NCBI RefSeq assembly: GCF_003664125.1
Contig: NZ_RCCP01000001.1
Location: 310,001 to 374,000 of the forward strand
Source of the DNA: Planococcus citreus
GTDB lineage: Bacteria; Bacillota; Bacilli; Bacillales_A; Planococcaceae
Length of the DNA stretch: 64,000 bases
Reading direction: 5' to 3'
Below are positions 41,353-47,976 of the stretch, piece by piece. The notes beneath the pieces were generated by a model, which had not been told where the DNA came from, made no database searches, and saw nothing but the letters and a program-made list of their open reading frames with translations. Made by a program: the position numbers and the translations under genes. Numbering within the stretch: position 1 is the stretch's first letter; each line of letters opens with the position of its first letter.

Positions 41353-41726
41353 AATGATTGGATTGCTAAAAAGATGAGGCCGGCAAGCCAAGTGACGGCA
41401 TAAATGGCAGACAAAGCCAAAAAACAAATGCGCCAGACTTTGCGCAGGAACTTGATCACTTCGAGTTCTTTTTGAGTCTTCCATTCACGGATCAGCAGAA
41501 AGATCGCAAACAGTAAAGCTGCCATGAGGATAAAAGGCTGAACTTCGAAGCCAAACAGCAATTCAATCGATGCCGGCACTGAAAAAAACAACAGAAAGGC
41601 AGTGACATCAGCCGCAATGCCAAGCGCTTTGCGTTTTTGTGATTTATAGGTCAATGCGTAAACAAATAAAAACAAGATAAACGGGACGTAAAGCAGCACG
41701 TTCCCGGCAGTAGATATCCATTCCAT
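41346..41726 (-). CDS. DUF3397 membrane protein
   Basis: A 126-residue protein with four predicted membrane helices (about 8-26, 36-54, 64-82 and 98-120) and a basic loop after the first helix (TYKSQKRKA). This small uncharacterised family is found next to bshC and the ketopantoate reductase gene in Bacillales. Its ATG shares a base with the stop of the preceding gene (TGATG), so the two are coupled. No function is known or inferred. Confidence 0.8.
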   Translation of the reverse strand: MEWISTAGNVLLYVPFILFLFVYALTYKSQKRKALGIAADVTAFLLFFSVPASIELLFGFEVQPFILMAALLFAIFLLIREWKTQKELEVIKFLRKVWRICFLALSAIYAVTWLAGLIFLAIQSFR

Positions 41727-42583
41727 CAGTTTTCCTCAACAGTCTTCAATAAGTGGTAGAACGCTTTGAACAAAGGCAAATCCAATTTCGAAATCTGCAG
41801 GATGTACAGCATCAGCCCATCCACATCCATCGAGTCACCGGCCATTCGGTCTGCAAGCATGGAAGATATTTCTTCCGGGCGTGACGCGCAATAAGCAGCG
41901 ACGCGTTCGATCGGCTGCAAGCTTTCGATTTCCGGAAATGCTAAATACAATTCGTTATACAGATTGCGGAACAGTTCGTAGGCATTCGGATCAGTAATCA
42001 AACGCCCTTTTTCGATTTTCATCAGCGCCGTCAACGGATTGATGAGGCTGTCTCTCAACAGCTGTTCGAACAACCGGCTCTCGATATCCTCTGTCCATTG
42101 CACCGCCATGTGGCCCACATTCGTGAGCACTTCGAATTGAGCCGGCTCGCCTTTCAATACGCCAAGGCTAAGCTGAGGCGTTTTCGAGTAATTAATTTCG
42201 TGTGCATTGATTTTGACTGCGTCGCAATCCAATGTGGCGACCGCGATTTGGCGATGCGCCAATAAGCGGGCTTTTTCGATATACAGCATCCCTTGCTGGA
42301 CAAACACGAGCGGATTGCTAGGCCGGCGAATTTTCAGCAACCTTAAGATAGGCGGCAGTTCATCTGAATGAACCGTAATAAATATATAAGCATCCGGGTC
42401 CACCTGTTCAAAATCATTATAAACGGCGATTTGCTGTTGTTCTGTTCCATAAATGAGCCCATGCGCGTTAAGTTCAGCGGCTTGTTCTTCATTCGTGATG
42501 ATCAGCTGCACATCGCCTTCTTTTTTCAATAGATGTGCCAGCAGCAATGCCTGGGCGTTTCCGCCAATAATTGCGAATTTCAT
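41726..42583 (-). CDS. Degenerate ketopantoate reductase (PanE) homologue
   Basis: The fold and position match B. subtilis YlbQ (PanE), which reduces 2-dehydropantoate with NADPH on the way to pantothenate. The C-terminal INPLTALMKIEKG and SSMLADRMAG motifs are kept. Key positions differ from what I recall for active enzymes: the nucleotide loop GxGxxG reads GGNAQA, the QNG motif reads QQG, the catalytic Lys is Gln174, the following Asn is Asp178 and the Glu of TEID is Asp. It may be inactive or have a new role. The ATG at 42583 follows AGGAGGGG. Translationally coupled to the DUF3397 gene. Confidence 0.8.
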   Translation of the reverse strand: MKFAIIGGNAQALLLAHLLKKEGDVQLIITNEEQAAELNAHGLIYGTEQQQIAVYNDFEQVDPDAYIFITVHSDELPPILRLLKIRRPSNPLVFVQQGMLYIEKARLLAHRQIAVATLDCDAVKINAHEINYSKTPQLSLGVLKGEPAQFEVLTNVGHMAVQWTEDIESRLFEQLLRDSLINPLTALMKIEKGRLITDPNAYELFRNLYNELYLAFPEIESLQPIERVAAYCASRPEEISSMLADRMAGDSMDVDGLMLYILQISKLDLPLFKAFYHLLKTVEEN

Positions 42584-42650
42584 GGAAACCCCTCCTTTTT
42601 TAAAGAGCAATCGTAGGTAGCAAACGGTCCCTTGTCTTGGGCGTCTGCTA

Positions 42651-42680
42651 AAAAAGAAGCCTGCCTTATAAGGCAGACTC
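42651..42680 (-). terminator. Terminator after the carboxyltransferase gene
   Basis: GTCTGCC and GGCAGGC form a stem around TTATA, with TTCTTTTTT on the minus strand; 16 nt after the gene's stop. Confidence 0.8.
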
Positions 42681-42695
42681 CACGTCTATTACTCA

Positions 42696-44246
42696 TTATA
42701 CAGGAATGATCGGATGTTTTCGATATGGCAAAGGCAAATCTTTCGTCGCATAAATCGACAAGCGCTTGGACAGTTCCTCGCGAAGTGCATATGGCGCGAC
42801 GATTTCATCGACAATGAGCTCTGATGCCAAGCGGTAAATATTAATTTCTTCTTTATATTCCTGATGTTTTTGCTGGACATAGGCCAGGCGTTCTTTCGGG
42901 TCTTCAATCGCTTCGATCTTGTTGGAGTATACTGCGTTGACTGCCGCTTCAGGGCCCATGACGGCAATTTGCGCTGTCGGTAGCGCAATGCACACGTCCG
43001 GCTCAAAGGCAGGGCCCGCCATCGCGTACAAACCAGCACCGTATGCTTTACGCACGACGACTGAAATCTTCGGCACAGTAGCCGCACTCATCGCAGAGAT
43101 GAACTTGGCGCCGTGGCGGATGATGCCTGCGCGTTCCACTTTCGTGCCGATCATAAATCCAGGCACATCGGCCAAGAACAAGAGTGGAATCGAGAAGGCA
43201 TCGCATAGATTGATGAACTTGGCGCCCTTGTCGGCAGAATCACCGAACAAGACGCCGCCTTTTACTTTCGGCTGGTTGGCAATGATGCCGACTGCTTGCC
43301 CGTCGATGCGCGCAAGACCGGTAATCAATTCCGGCGCGAACAGCTTCTTGATATCGAAGAAGCTGTCTTCATCGATCAATTGGTCGATCAATTCATACAT
43401 ATCGAATGGTGCGTTCTGATTTTCCGGAATGATCTCTTCCAGGCTGCGGCCCGCTTTTTTCGCTTTCGCTTCGAGCACTTCAGGCTTGCCGGCAAAATTC
43501 GCCGGGAAAAATGCCATATAACGGCGCGCTTCTGAAATTGCTTCTTCTTCAGTGGAAACGAGAACATCGCCAACGCCGCTCACGGTACAGTGCATGCGGG
43601 CGCCGCCCATTTCCTCGAGCGATACTTTTTCGCCGATGACTTTTTCGGCCATGCGCGGCGACCCCAAGTACATCGAAGCATTTCCTTCGACCATGATGAC
43701 GATATCGCAAAACGCAGGGATATACGCCCCGCCAGCTGCAGACGGGCCGAACAATAAGCAAACTTGCGGCACCATTCCGGACATGCGTACTTGGTTGTGG
43801 AAAATACGGCCTGCGCCGCGGCGGTTCGGGAACATCTCCAATTGATCGGTGATGCGGGCGCCTGCAGAATCGACCAAATAGAGCATCGGCACTTGCATCT
43901 TTTCAGCCGTTTCCTGGATGCGGATGATTTTCTCTACAGTCCGTGATCCCCACGACCCGGCTTTAACGGTCGAATCGTTCGCCATGACGCAAACGGTTTC
44001 GCCGTTCACTTTGCCAATCGCCGTGACGACGCCATCTGCCGGAAGATCGCCCGCTTCCACATTCGCGAAACGGCCGTCTTCAATATAGTCACCGTCATCA
44101 AAAAGTAAATTCAAGCGGTCTCTGACAAATAGTTTATTGCTTTCTTTCAATTTCTCATGGTATTTCTCTTGCCCGCCCGCGAAAATCTTGGAAAGCTTTT
44201 CTTCGAGCCGTGTATTATATCCCGTTGTTTCAGTCGTTTTCGTCAT
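42696..44246 (-). CDS. Acyl-CoA carboxylase, carboxyltransferase subunit
   Basis: Transfers CO2 from carboxybiotin to an acyl-CoA. The 516-residue crotonase-fold protein has the N-half oxyanion/CoA motif SAAGGAYIPAFCD, GGARMHCTVSGVGD, and the C-half KAYGAGLYAMAGPAF and ADVPGFMIGTKVERAGIIRHGAK. The family covers propionyl-, methylcrotonyl- and other acyl-CoA carboxylases, and the substrate cannot be fixed from sequence. The ATG at 44246 has AAAGGGG 8 nt upstream; the GTG at 44255 overlaps that site. It is the last gene of the carboxylase operon. Confidence 0.92.
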   Translation of the reverse strand: MTKTTETTGYNTRLEEKLSKIFAGGQEKYHEKLKESNKLFVRDRLNLLFDDGDYIEDGRFANVEAGDLPADGVVTAIGKVNGETVCVMANDSTVKAGSWGSRTVEKIIRIQETAEKMQVPMLYLVDSAGARITDQLEMFPNRRGAGRIFHNQVRMSGMVPQVCLLFGPSAAGGAYIPAFCDIVIMVEGNASMYLGSPRMAEKVIGEKVSLEEMGGARMHCTVSGVGDVLVSTEEEAISEARRYMAFFPANFAGKPEVLEAKAKKAGRSLEEIIPENQNAPFDMYELIDQLIDEDSFFDIKKLFAPELITGLARIDGQAVGIIANQPKVKGGVLFGDSADKGAKFINLCDAFSIPLLFLADVPGFMIGTKVERAGIIRHGAKFISAMSAATVPKISVVVRKAYGAGLYAMAGPAFEPDVCIALPTAQIAVMGPEAAVNAVYSNKIEAIEDPKERLAYVQQKHQEYKEEINIYRLASELIVDEIVAPYALREELSKRLSIYATKDLPLPYRKHPIIPV

Positions 44247-44274
44247 TTCTTCCACCCCTTTGGATTCAAATGCC

Positions 44275-44490
44275 TTATTCGCCGAGCGTCACCAATGTGT
44301 CCCCTTCGTTGACAAAGCTGCCAACTTCCACATCGACTTTTTCAACGTTTCCGCCGAATTCCGCTTCTACCGGAATCTCCATTTTCATTGATTCAAGAGT
44401 CATGACGGTTTGTCCCGCAGATACGGAATCCCCTTCGGATACTGCAATGTTCAAGACCGTTCCGGCCATAGATGCTGTTAGTTGTTTCAT
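44275..44490 (-). CDS. Biotin carboxyl-carrier protein (small, stand-alone)
   Basis: A 71-residue biotinyl domain that carries CO2 between the two catalytic subunits. The biotin lysine is in ESMKMEIPV (about residue 35), and the rest is a hammerhead fold with paired Gly turns (SMAGTVLNIAVSEGDSV, EVGSFVNEGDTLVTL). There is no Pro/Ala-rich AccB linker domain, so it is not the fatty-acid AccB. The ATG at 44490 follows AAAGGAGG and overlaps the biotin carboxylase stop by 4 nt. The like-sized YngHB of B. subtilis is the nearest parallel. Confidence 0.93.
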   Translation of the reverse strand: MKQLTASMAGTVLNIAVSEGDSVSAGQTVMTLESMKMEIPVEAEFGGNVEKVDVEVGSFVNEGDTLVTLGE

Positions 44491-45836
44491 ACTGTTTTTT
44501 CCTCCTTTTGTTGTGTAAGCCACTGAGCCAATACAGCGGTCGCATAATTTCCTTCTATAAATGGTTTCGATTCAATGAATTGGTCGAAGAGCGGCAAATT
44601 GGTCTTCACGCCTTCAATCGCCGTTTCGTCAAAGAACTTCCTGGATTTCTCCAAGACCTCTTCTCGCGAAGCTCCTGTCAAAATCACTTTGGCGATCATC
44701 GGATCGTAAAAAGGCGTTACTTTATTGCCTTCTTCGTATCCAGTTTCAATGCGGGCGCCAGTACCCCATTTCAAGACAGCTAGCGACCCTGGTGACGGGA
44801 AGAATGTTTTCGGGTCTTCCGCATAAATGCGGTATTCGATCGAATGGCCGTTTGTATGGATCGTATCTTGACCGGGCAAAGTTTCACCCTTGGCCACATT
44901 GATTTGCCATTCGACGAGGTCGACGCCTGTCACTTCTTCAGTAATTGGATGTTCCACTTGCAATCGGGTATTCATTTCCAGAAAATAAAAGTCATTATTC
45001 TCATCAACGATGAACTCAACCGTTCCTGCATTGGTATAACCCACCGCGCGAGCCGCTTGAACGGCTGCTTCGCACAATTTGGTTCTGGCGGATTCCGGCA
45101 AATCCGGTGACGGCGATTCTTCAATGACTTTTTGGTTGCGGCGCTGCACAGAGCAATTGCGCTCATACAAATGGACGATATTGCCCGACTCATCGCCGAA
45201 AATCTGAACTTCGATATGGCGTGCATTGGCAATGAATTTCTCCAAATAAACGATATCGTTCCCGAAGTACGCTTTAGCACGGTTTTTCACCGAATCAAAC
45301 TGTTGAGTGAGCGCTTGCTCATTTTCACACAGCACCATGCCGATGCCGCCGCCTCCTGCACTCGCCTTCAACATCAGCGGATAACCGATCGCTTTCGCTT
45401 CCAAGACAGCCGCATCAATGTCTGACACCCCTTCAGCTGTACCTGGCACGACCGGCACACCGGCTTGTTTCATCGTGTGCCGAGAGCCGAGCTTATCGCC
45501 CATCGTTTCGATGACTTCAGGTTTCGGGCCGATAAAGATTAGCCCCGCTTCTGTGACTTTGCGCGCGAAATCCGCATTTTCCGATAGCAGGCCATAGCCT
45601 GGATGGATTGCTTCAACATTGCGCTTTAATGCTTCTTCAATGATTTTATCTGCTTGTAAATAGGATTGCGCGACCGGATTCGGGCCGATCGCTGCCGCTT
45701 CTGTCGCTTCACTCACATATGGCAGTTCCCCATCCGCCTCGGAGTGGATCGCGACTGTTTCGATGCCGAGGCGGTCGCACGTGCGGATAATCCGCCGTGC
45801 AATTTCGCCCCGGTTGGCAATCAGGATTTTTTTCAT
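44487..45836 (-). CDS. Biotin carboxylase subunit of acyl-CoA carboxylase
   Basis: ATP-dependent carboxylation of the biotin carrier. The 449-residue protein has KKILIANRGEIARRIIRT at the N-terminus, the ATP-grasp loop KASAGGGGIGM, RDCSVQRRNQKVIEESPSP-type (here RNCSVQRRNQKVIEESPSP), and the catalytic MNTRLQVEHPITEEVTG. It is probably a degradative acyl-CoA carboxylase rather than AccC, since its own carrier and transferase genes follow. The ATG at 45836 has AGGGGG about 11 nt upstream. A cre site and probable promoter lie at 45880-45900. Confidence 0.92.
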   Translation of the reverse strand: MKKILIANRGEIARRIIRTCDRLGIETVAIHSEADGELPYVSEATEAAAIGPNPVAQSYLQADKIIEEALKRNVEAIHPGYGLLSENADFARKVTEAGLIFIGPKPEVIETMGDKLGSRHTMKQAGVPVVPGTAEGVSDIDAAVLEAKAIGYPLMLKASAGGGGIGMVLCENEQALTQQFDSVKNRAKAYFGNDIVYLEKFIANARHIEVQIFGDESGNIVHLYERNCSVQRRNQKVIEESPSPDLPESARTKLCEAAVQAARAVGYTNAGTVEFIVDENNDFYFLEMNTRLQVEHPITEEVTGVDLVEWQINVAKGETLPGQDTIHTNGHSIEYRIYAEDPKTFFPSPGSLAVLKWGTGARIETGYEEGNKVTPFYDPMIAKVILTGASREEVLEKSRKFFDETAIEGVKTNLPLFDQFIESKPFIEGNYATAVLAQWLTQQKEEKTV

Positions 45837-45876
45837 GTATGAAATACCCCCTAAGTTTTCTCCCTTCTCTAGCATA

Positions 45877-45900
45877 TACGAATTTTGTAAGCGATTTCAA
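45877..45900 (-). promoter_or_regulatory. Probable promoter with overlapping cre (CcpA) site for the acyl-CoA carboxylase genes
   Basis: The 15-nt minus-strand site TTGAAATCGCTTACA (45886-45900) matches the cre consensus WTGNAANCGNWNNCW at every fixed position. It begins with TTGAAA, a good -35, and TATATG follows at 16 nt. CcpA bound here would block initiation. The match is seen; CcpA binding is inference. Confidence 0.7.
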
Positions 45901-45973
45901 CTATTGAAAAAAATATTTTCCATAATGTTCCGTCTGTTCGCTTCTATTACGCGGCGAAGCTGTTGTCAATCCA

Positions 45974-46007
45974 TAAAAAATAAGCCCCCTTAGGAGCCTT
46001 ATTTTTT
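45974..46007 (-). terminator. Terminator after the crotonase-family gene
   Basis: AATAAGGCTCC pairs with GGGGCTTATT (one mismatch or G-T) and is followed by TTTTTTATGG on the minus strand. The stem includes the stop codon. It separates this gene from the carboxylase genes. Confidence 0.75.
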
Positions 46008-46751
46008 GCTTTTATTCAAAAACCCATCGACGGCTTGATGATGGGCTTCTTTGGCCCACAATCTAGCGCACTCACGGATCTCCTGATCGACCCGCTGTTT
46101 CAAATTCGTTTCCTGCCATTTACGGATCGCGATCTCTTTATAAGCACGGTGTACGGACGGCAGCACACGGTTCATTGATGCCAGGAATTGTTCGATATCC
46201 CCGTCCTCTTCGATGATGGCACTAGCCCATCCGTTTTCAAGCAATTCGGTCGCTGTATAAGCGCGCGCATCGCTGAGCATTTTGAGTGCCGCGTCATGCT
46301 TCAAAGTTTCAAAAAGATAGGTGCCGCCTCCCCACCCGCTCGTGATGGCCAGCGTCCCTTGAATAAAGCCGCATTTGGCGTGGCTCTTCACCAGCCGGTA
46401 ATCGCACGCTGTCGCAATCTCACAGCCCCCGCCAACCGCGGTGCCGTTGACGAGCGCAATGACCGGGACAGGAATTGTCTTGATGCGATACAAGGCTTCG
46501 CCCATGCGGCTCAGCATCGGCCAAGCCTGCTGTTCTGTTTTCAGTTCGTGGAAAACGGACAAGTCGCCGCCTGAACAAAATGCCTGCTCGCCTGTTGCCG
46601 TGATGATGACATAACGGATGTCTTCTTCCCTGGCGCGGTTAGCGAGTTCTTCAAACCCTTCCATCACTTCGTTGTTGATAGCGTTGCGGATATGGGGCCG
46701 GTCGATCGTAAATGTCATTACCTGATTTTTTGTTTCGATTATGTATGCCAT
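45999..46751 (-). CDS. Crotonase-family protein, enoyl-CoA hydratase or acyl-CoA decarboxylase
   Basis: A 250-residue crotonase with FCSGGDLSVFHEL and NGTAVGGGCEIATACDYRL (oxyanion hole; Glu111 conserved). At the place of the second catalytic Glu of hydratases it has Gln131 (GFIQGTLAITSGWGGG). From memory, the SGWGGG stretch and the missing Glu resemble ethylmalonyl-CoA decarboxylase (ECHDC1) more than hydratases, so a decarboxylase or repair role is possible. The ATG at 46751 has GAGGTG upstream; GTG at 46763 overlaps that site. It lies beside acyl-CoA carboxylase genes but behind its own terminator. Confidence 0.82.
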   Translation of the reverse strand: MAYIIETKNQVMTFTIDRPHIRNAINNEVMEGFEELANRAREEDIRYVIITATGEQAFCSGGDLSVFHELKTEQQAWPMLSRMGEALYRIKTIPVPVIALVNGTAVGGGCEIATACDYRLVKSHAKCGFIQGTLAITSGWGGGTYLFETLKHDAALKMLSDARAYTATELLENGWASAIIEEDGDIEQFLASMNRVLPSVHRAYKEIAIRKWQETNLKQRVDQEIRECARLWAKEAHHQAVDGFLNKSKK

Positions 46752-46797
46752 GTTTTGACTCACCTCTGGCTCTAGTTTACCTGTTTTTCGGCAAATG

Positions 46798-46838
46798 AAA
46801 AAGGTTATCCGGAGCCATGGCCTCCGGATAACCTTTTT
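46798..46838 (-). terminator. Terminator after rpmF
   Basis: A long near-perfect palindrome (AAAAAGGTTATCCGGAG with its complement around GCCATGG-type loop), T-run on both strands; placed after rpmF. Confidence 0.9.
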
Positions 46839-46854
46839 CTAAGCAAATACTGTT

Positions 46855-47031
46855 TTATTTGCTAGCTACTACTTCTTTGCCTTTGTATGATCCACATGCT
46901 TTGCAGACATGGTGAGCCAATTTACTTTCGCCACAGCTTGGGCACGCTACCATACCAGGTACGGATAGCTTGAAATGCGTACGGCGTTTTCTTTTAGCGG
47001 TTTTGGATGTTCTTCTGAACGGTACAGCCAT
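46855..47031 (-). CDS. rpmF: Ribosomal protein L32 (zinc-ribbon form)
   Basis: A 58-residue 50S protein. It starts [19 protein letters not shown] and has the four zinc cysteines in CPSCG and CKACG, so it is the zinc-binding (C+) form; a zinc-free paralogue may exist elsewhere. AAGGAGGTG lies 6 nt before the ATG; the upstream in-frame start is rejected. It follows yceD, the usual partner, by about 24 nt and is closed by a very strong terminator. Confidence 0.97.
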   Translation of the reverse strand: MAVPFRRTSKTAKRKRRTHFKLSVPGMVACPSCGESKLAHHVCKACGSYKGKEVVASK

Positions 47032-47055
47032 TGGTGACACCTCCTTACAATGATT

Positions 47056-47592
47056 CTATTCATCTGTCTGATCGAAATACTTGGCTAAATCAGCCAGTCT
47101 TGGATCCGGTTTTGATTGTGCTTCTTCCTTCTCGGCCTGAACTTCTTCGTCTGACAAATAAGACCAGTCGTTGCCGCCTTTGATGACGGTTTGTTCTGAG
47201 TCTTCCTTGAAGACCTGAATAGGGACTTCAAGGGCGATCAGCTCTTCCAATATCGGCTGAAGATTAATGACTTCAGTCGTTACCGTGTGGACATATTCGT
47301 CCTCGCCTTCTTCACGGCCTTTTTCAGACCAATCGAAGATTTCCACGGTGTCGATGCTGATCGGGTATTCGACATCTTCCCAAGTTCGTGCACAGGGCAG
47401 CGTAAGCGTCCCTTCAAGATGGAGCATGCACGTCATTTGTTGCGAACCAATCGTACAGTGTCCTGTGACGTGTATAGGAGATACGGCGCGAATATCGCTA
47501 TTGCGCTTTTTCGCCTCATCCAATTGAACATACTGGTCAATTGGCATCCCGTCGTTACGATACTTTTGTAGCTGTTGAATCGCTATTTTCAT
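47056..47592 (-). CDS. yceD: YceD-family protein (DUF177, YlbN)
   Basis: A 178-residue protein encoded with L32 in most bacteria and linked to 23S rRNA processing or accumulation in plants and bacteria. The stretch LHLEGTLTLPCARTWEDVEYPISI carries the conserved Cys and Asp of the family, and the acidic C-terminus DPRLADLAKYFDQ is typical. GAGGTGATTACTT precedes the ATG. A full-consensus promoter lies 29 nt upstream, consistent with ribosomal-protein-level expression. Confidence 0.93.
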   Translation of the reverse strand: MKIAIQQLQKYRNDGMPIDQYVQLDEAKKRNSDIRAVSPIHVTGHCTIGSQQMTCMLHLEGTLTLPCARTWEDVEYPISIDTVEIFDWSEKGREEGEDEYVHTVTTEVINLQPILEELIALEVPIQVFKEDSEQTVIKGGNDWSYLSDEEVQAEKEEAQSKPDPRLADLAKYFDQTDE

Positions 47593-47620
47593 AAGTAATC
47601 ACCTCAAGACAACAAAGTTG

Positions 47621-47649
47621 ATTATATAATGTAGAACAAACGATGTCAA
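47621..47649 (-). promoter_or_regulatory. Consensus sigma-A promoter of yceD-rpmF
   Basis: Minus-strand TTGACA (47644-47649) and TATAAT (47621-47626) are both perfect and 17 nt apart. Confidence 0.93.
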
Positions 47650-47658
47650 GAAAAAATC

Positions 47659-47688
47659 TTGTCACCATAATTCGCTCATCGTTATACT
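47659..47688 (+). promoter_or_regulatory. Candidate plus-strand promoter upstream of tmcAL (ylbM)
   Basis: TTGTCA (47659-47664) and TATACT (47683-47688) with an 18-nt spacer. A transcript from here would read through the palindromic element at 47729-47851 before reaching the gene at 47977. Confidence 0.5.
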
Positions 47689-47728
47689 ATATAAGTTGAA
47701 CAAATGCTTTAATAATTTAATATAAAAC

Positions 47729-47851
47729 GATATTCCGCAAAACAGCTAGCTTTCCTGGGGGCTTGCGCTGAACTAATTCGGGCTAGCCGCCCGAATGGAT
47801 TTCAGCACTTCGCTAATCCCCAAGGAGTCTGCGCTATTTTGCTCCATATCT
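47729..47851. repeat. Palindromic dispersed repeat, copy A
   Basis: An imperfect inverted repeat of about 120 bp: the left arm (CCGCAAAACAGC, then AGCTTTCCTGGGG, GCGCTGAA, ATTCGGGC) is answered by the right arm (GCCCGAAT, TTCAGC, CCCCAAGGAG, GCGCTATTTTGC). It resembles copy B at 56491-56698 in the segments AGCTTTCC, GGGGGCTTGC and GCTAATCC...GGAGTC. It has no open reading frame. It fills most of the 384-bp gap between yceD and tmcAL; the remainder holds the two promoters and an AT-rich stretch. Confidence 0.75.
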
Positions 47852-47976
47852 GCTAAATATCTCAAATGAAAGAGTGGAAAGCGTCCGTCTCGAACGGTTT
47901 CATTTCTAACTTTTACGGATTATAAAATTTTTGTTTAACTTATATACAACCAATCATACCAAAAGAAGGTGATGTA

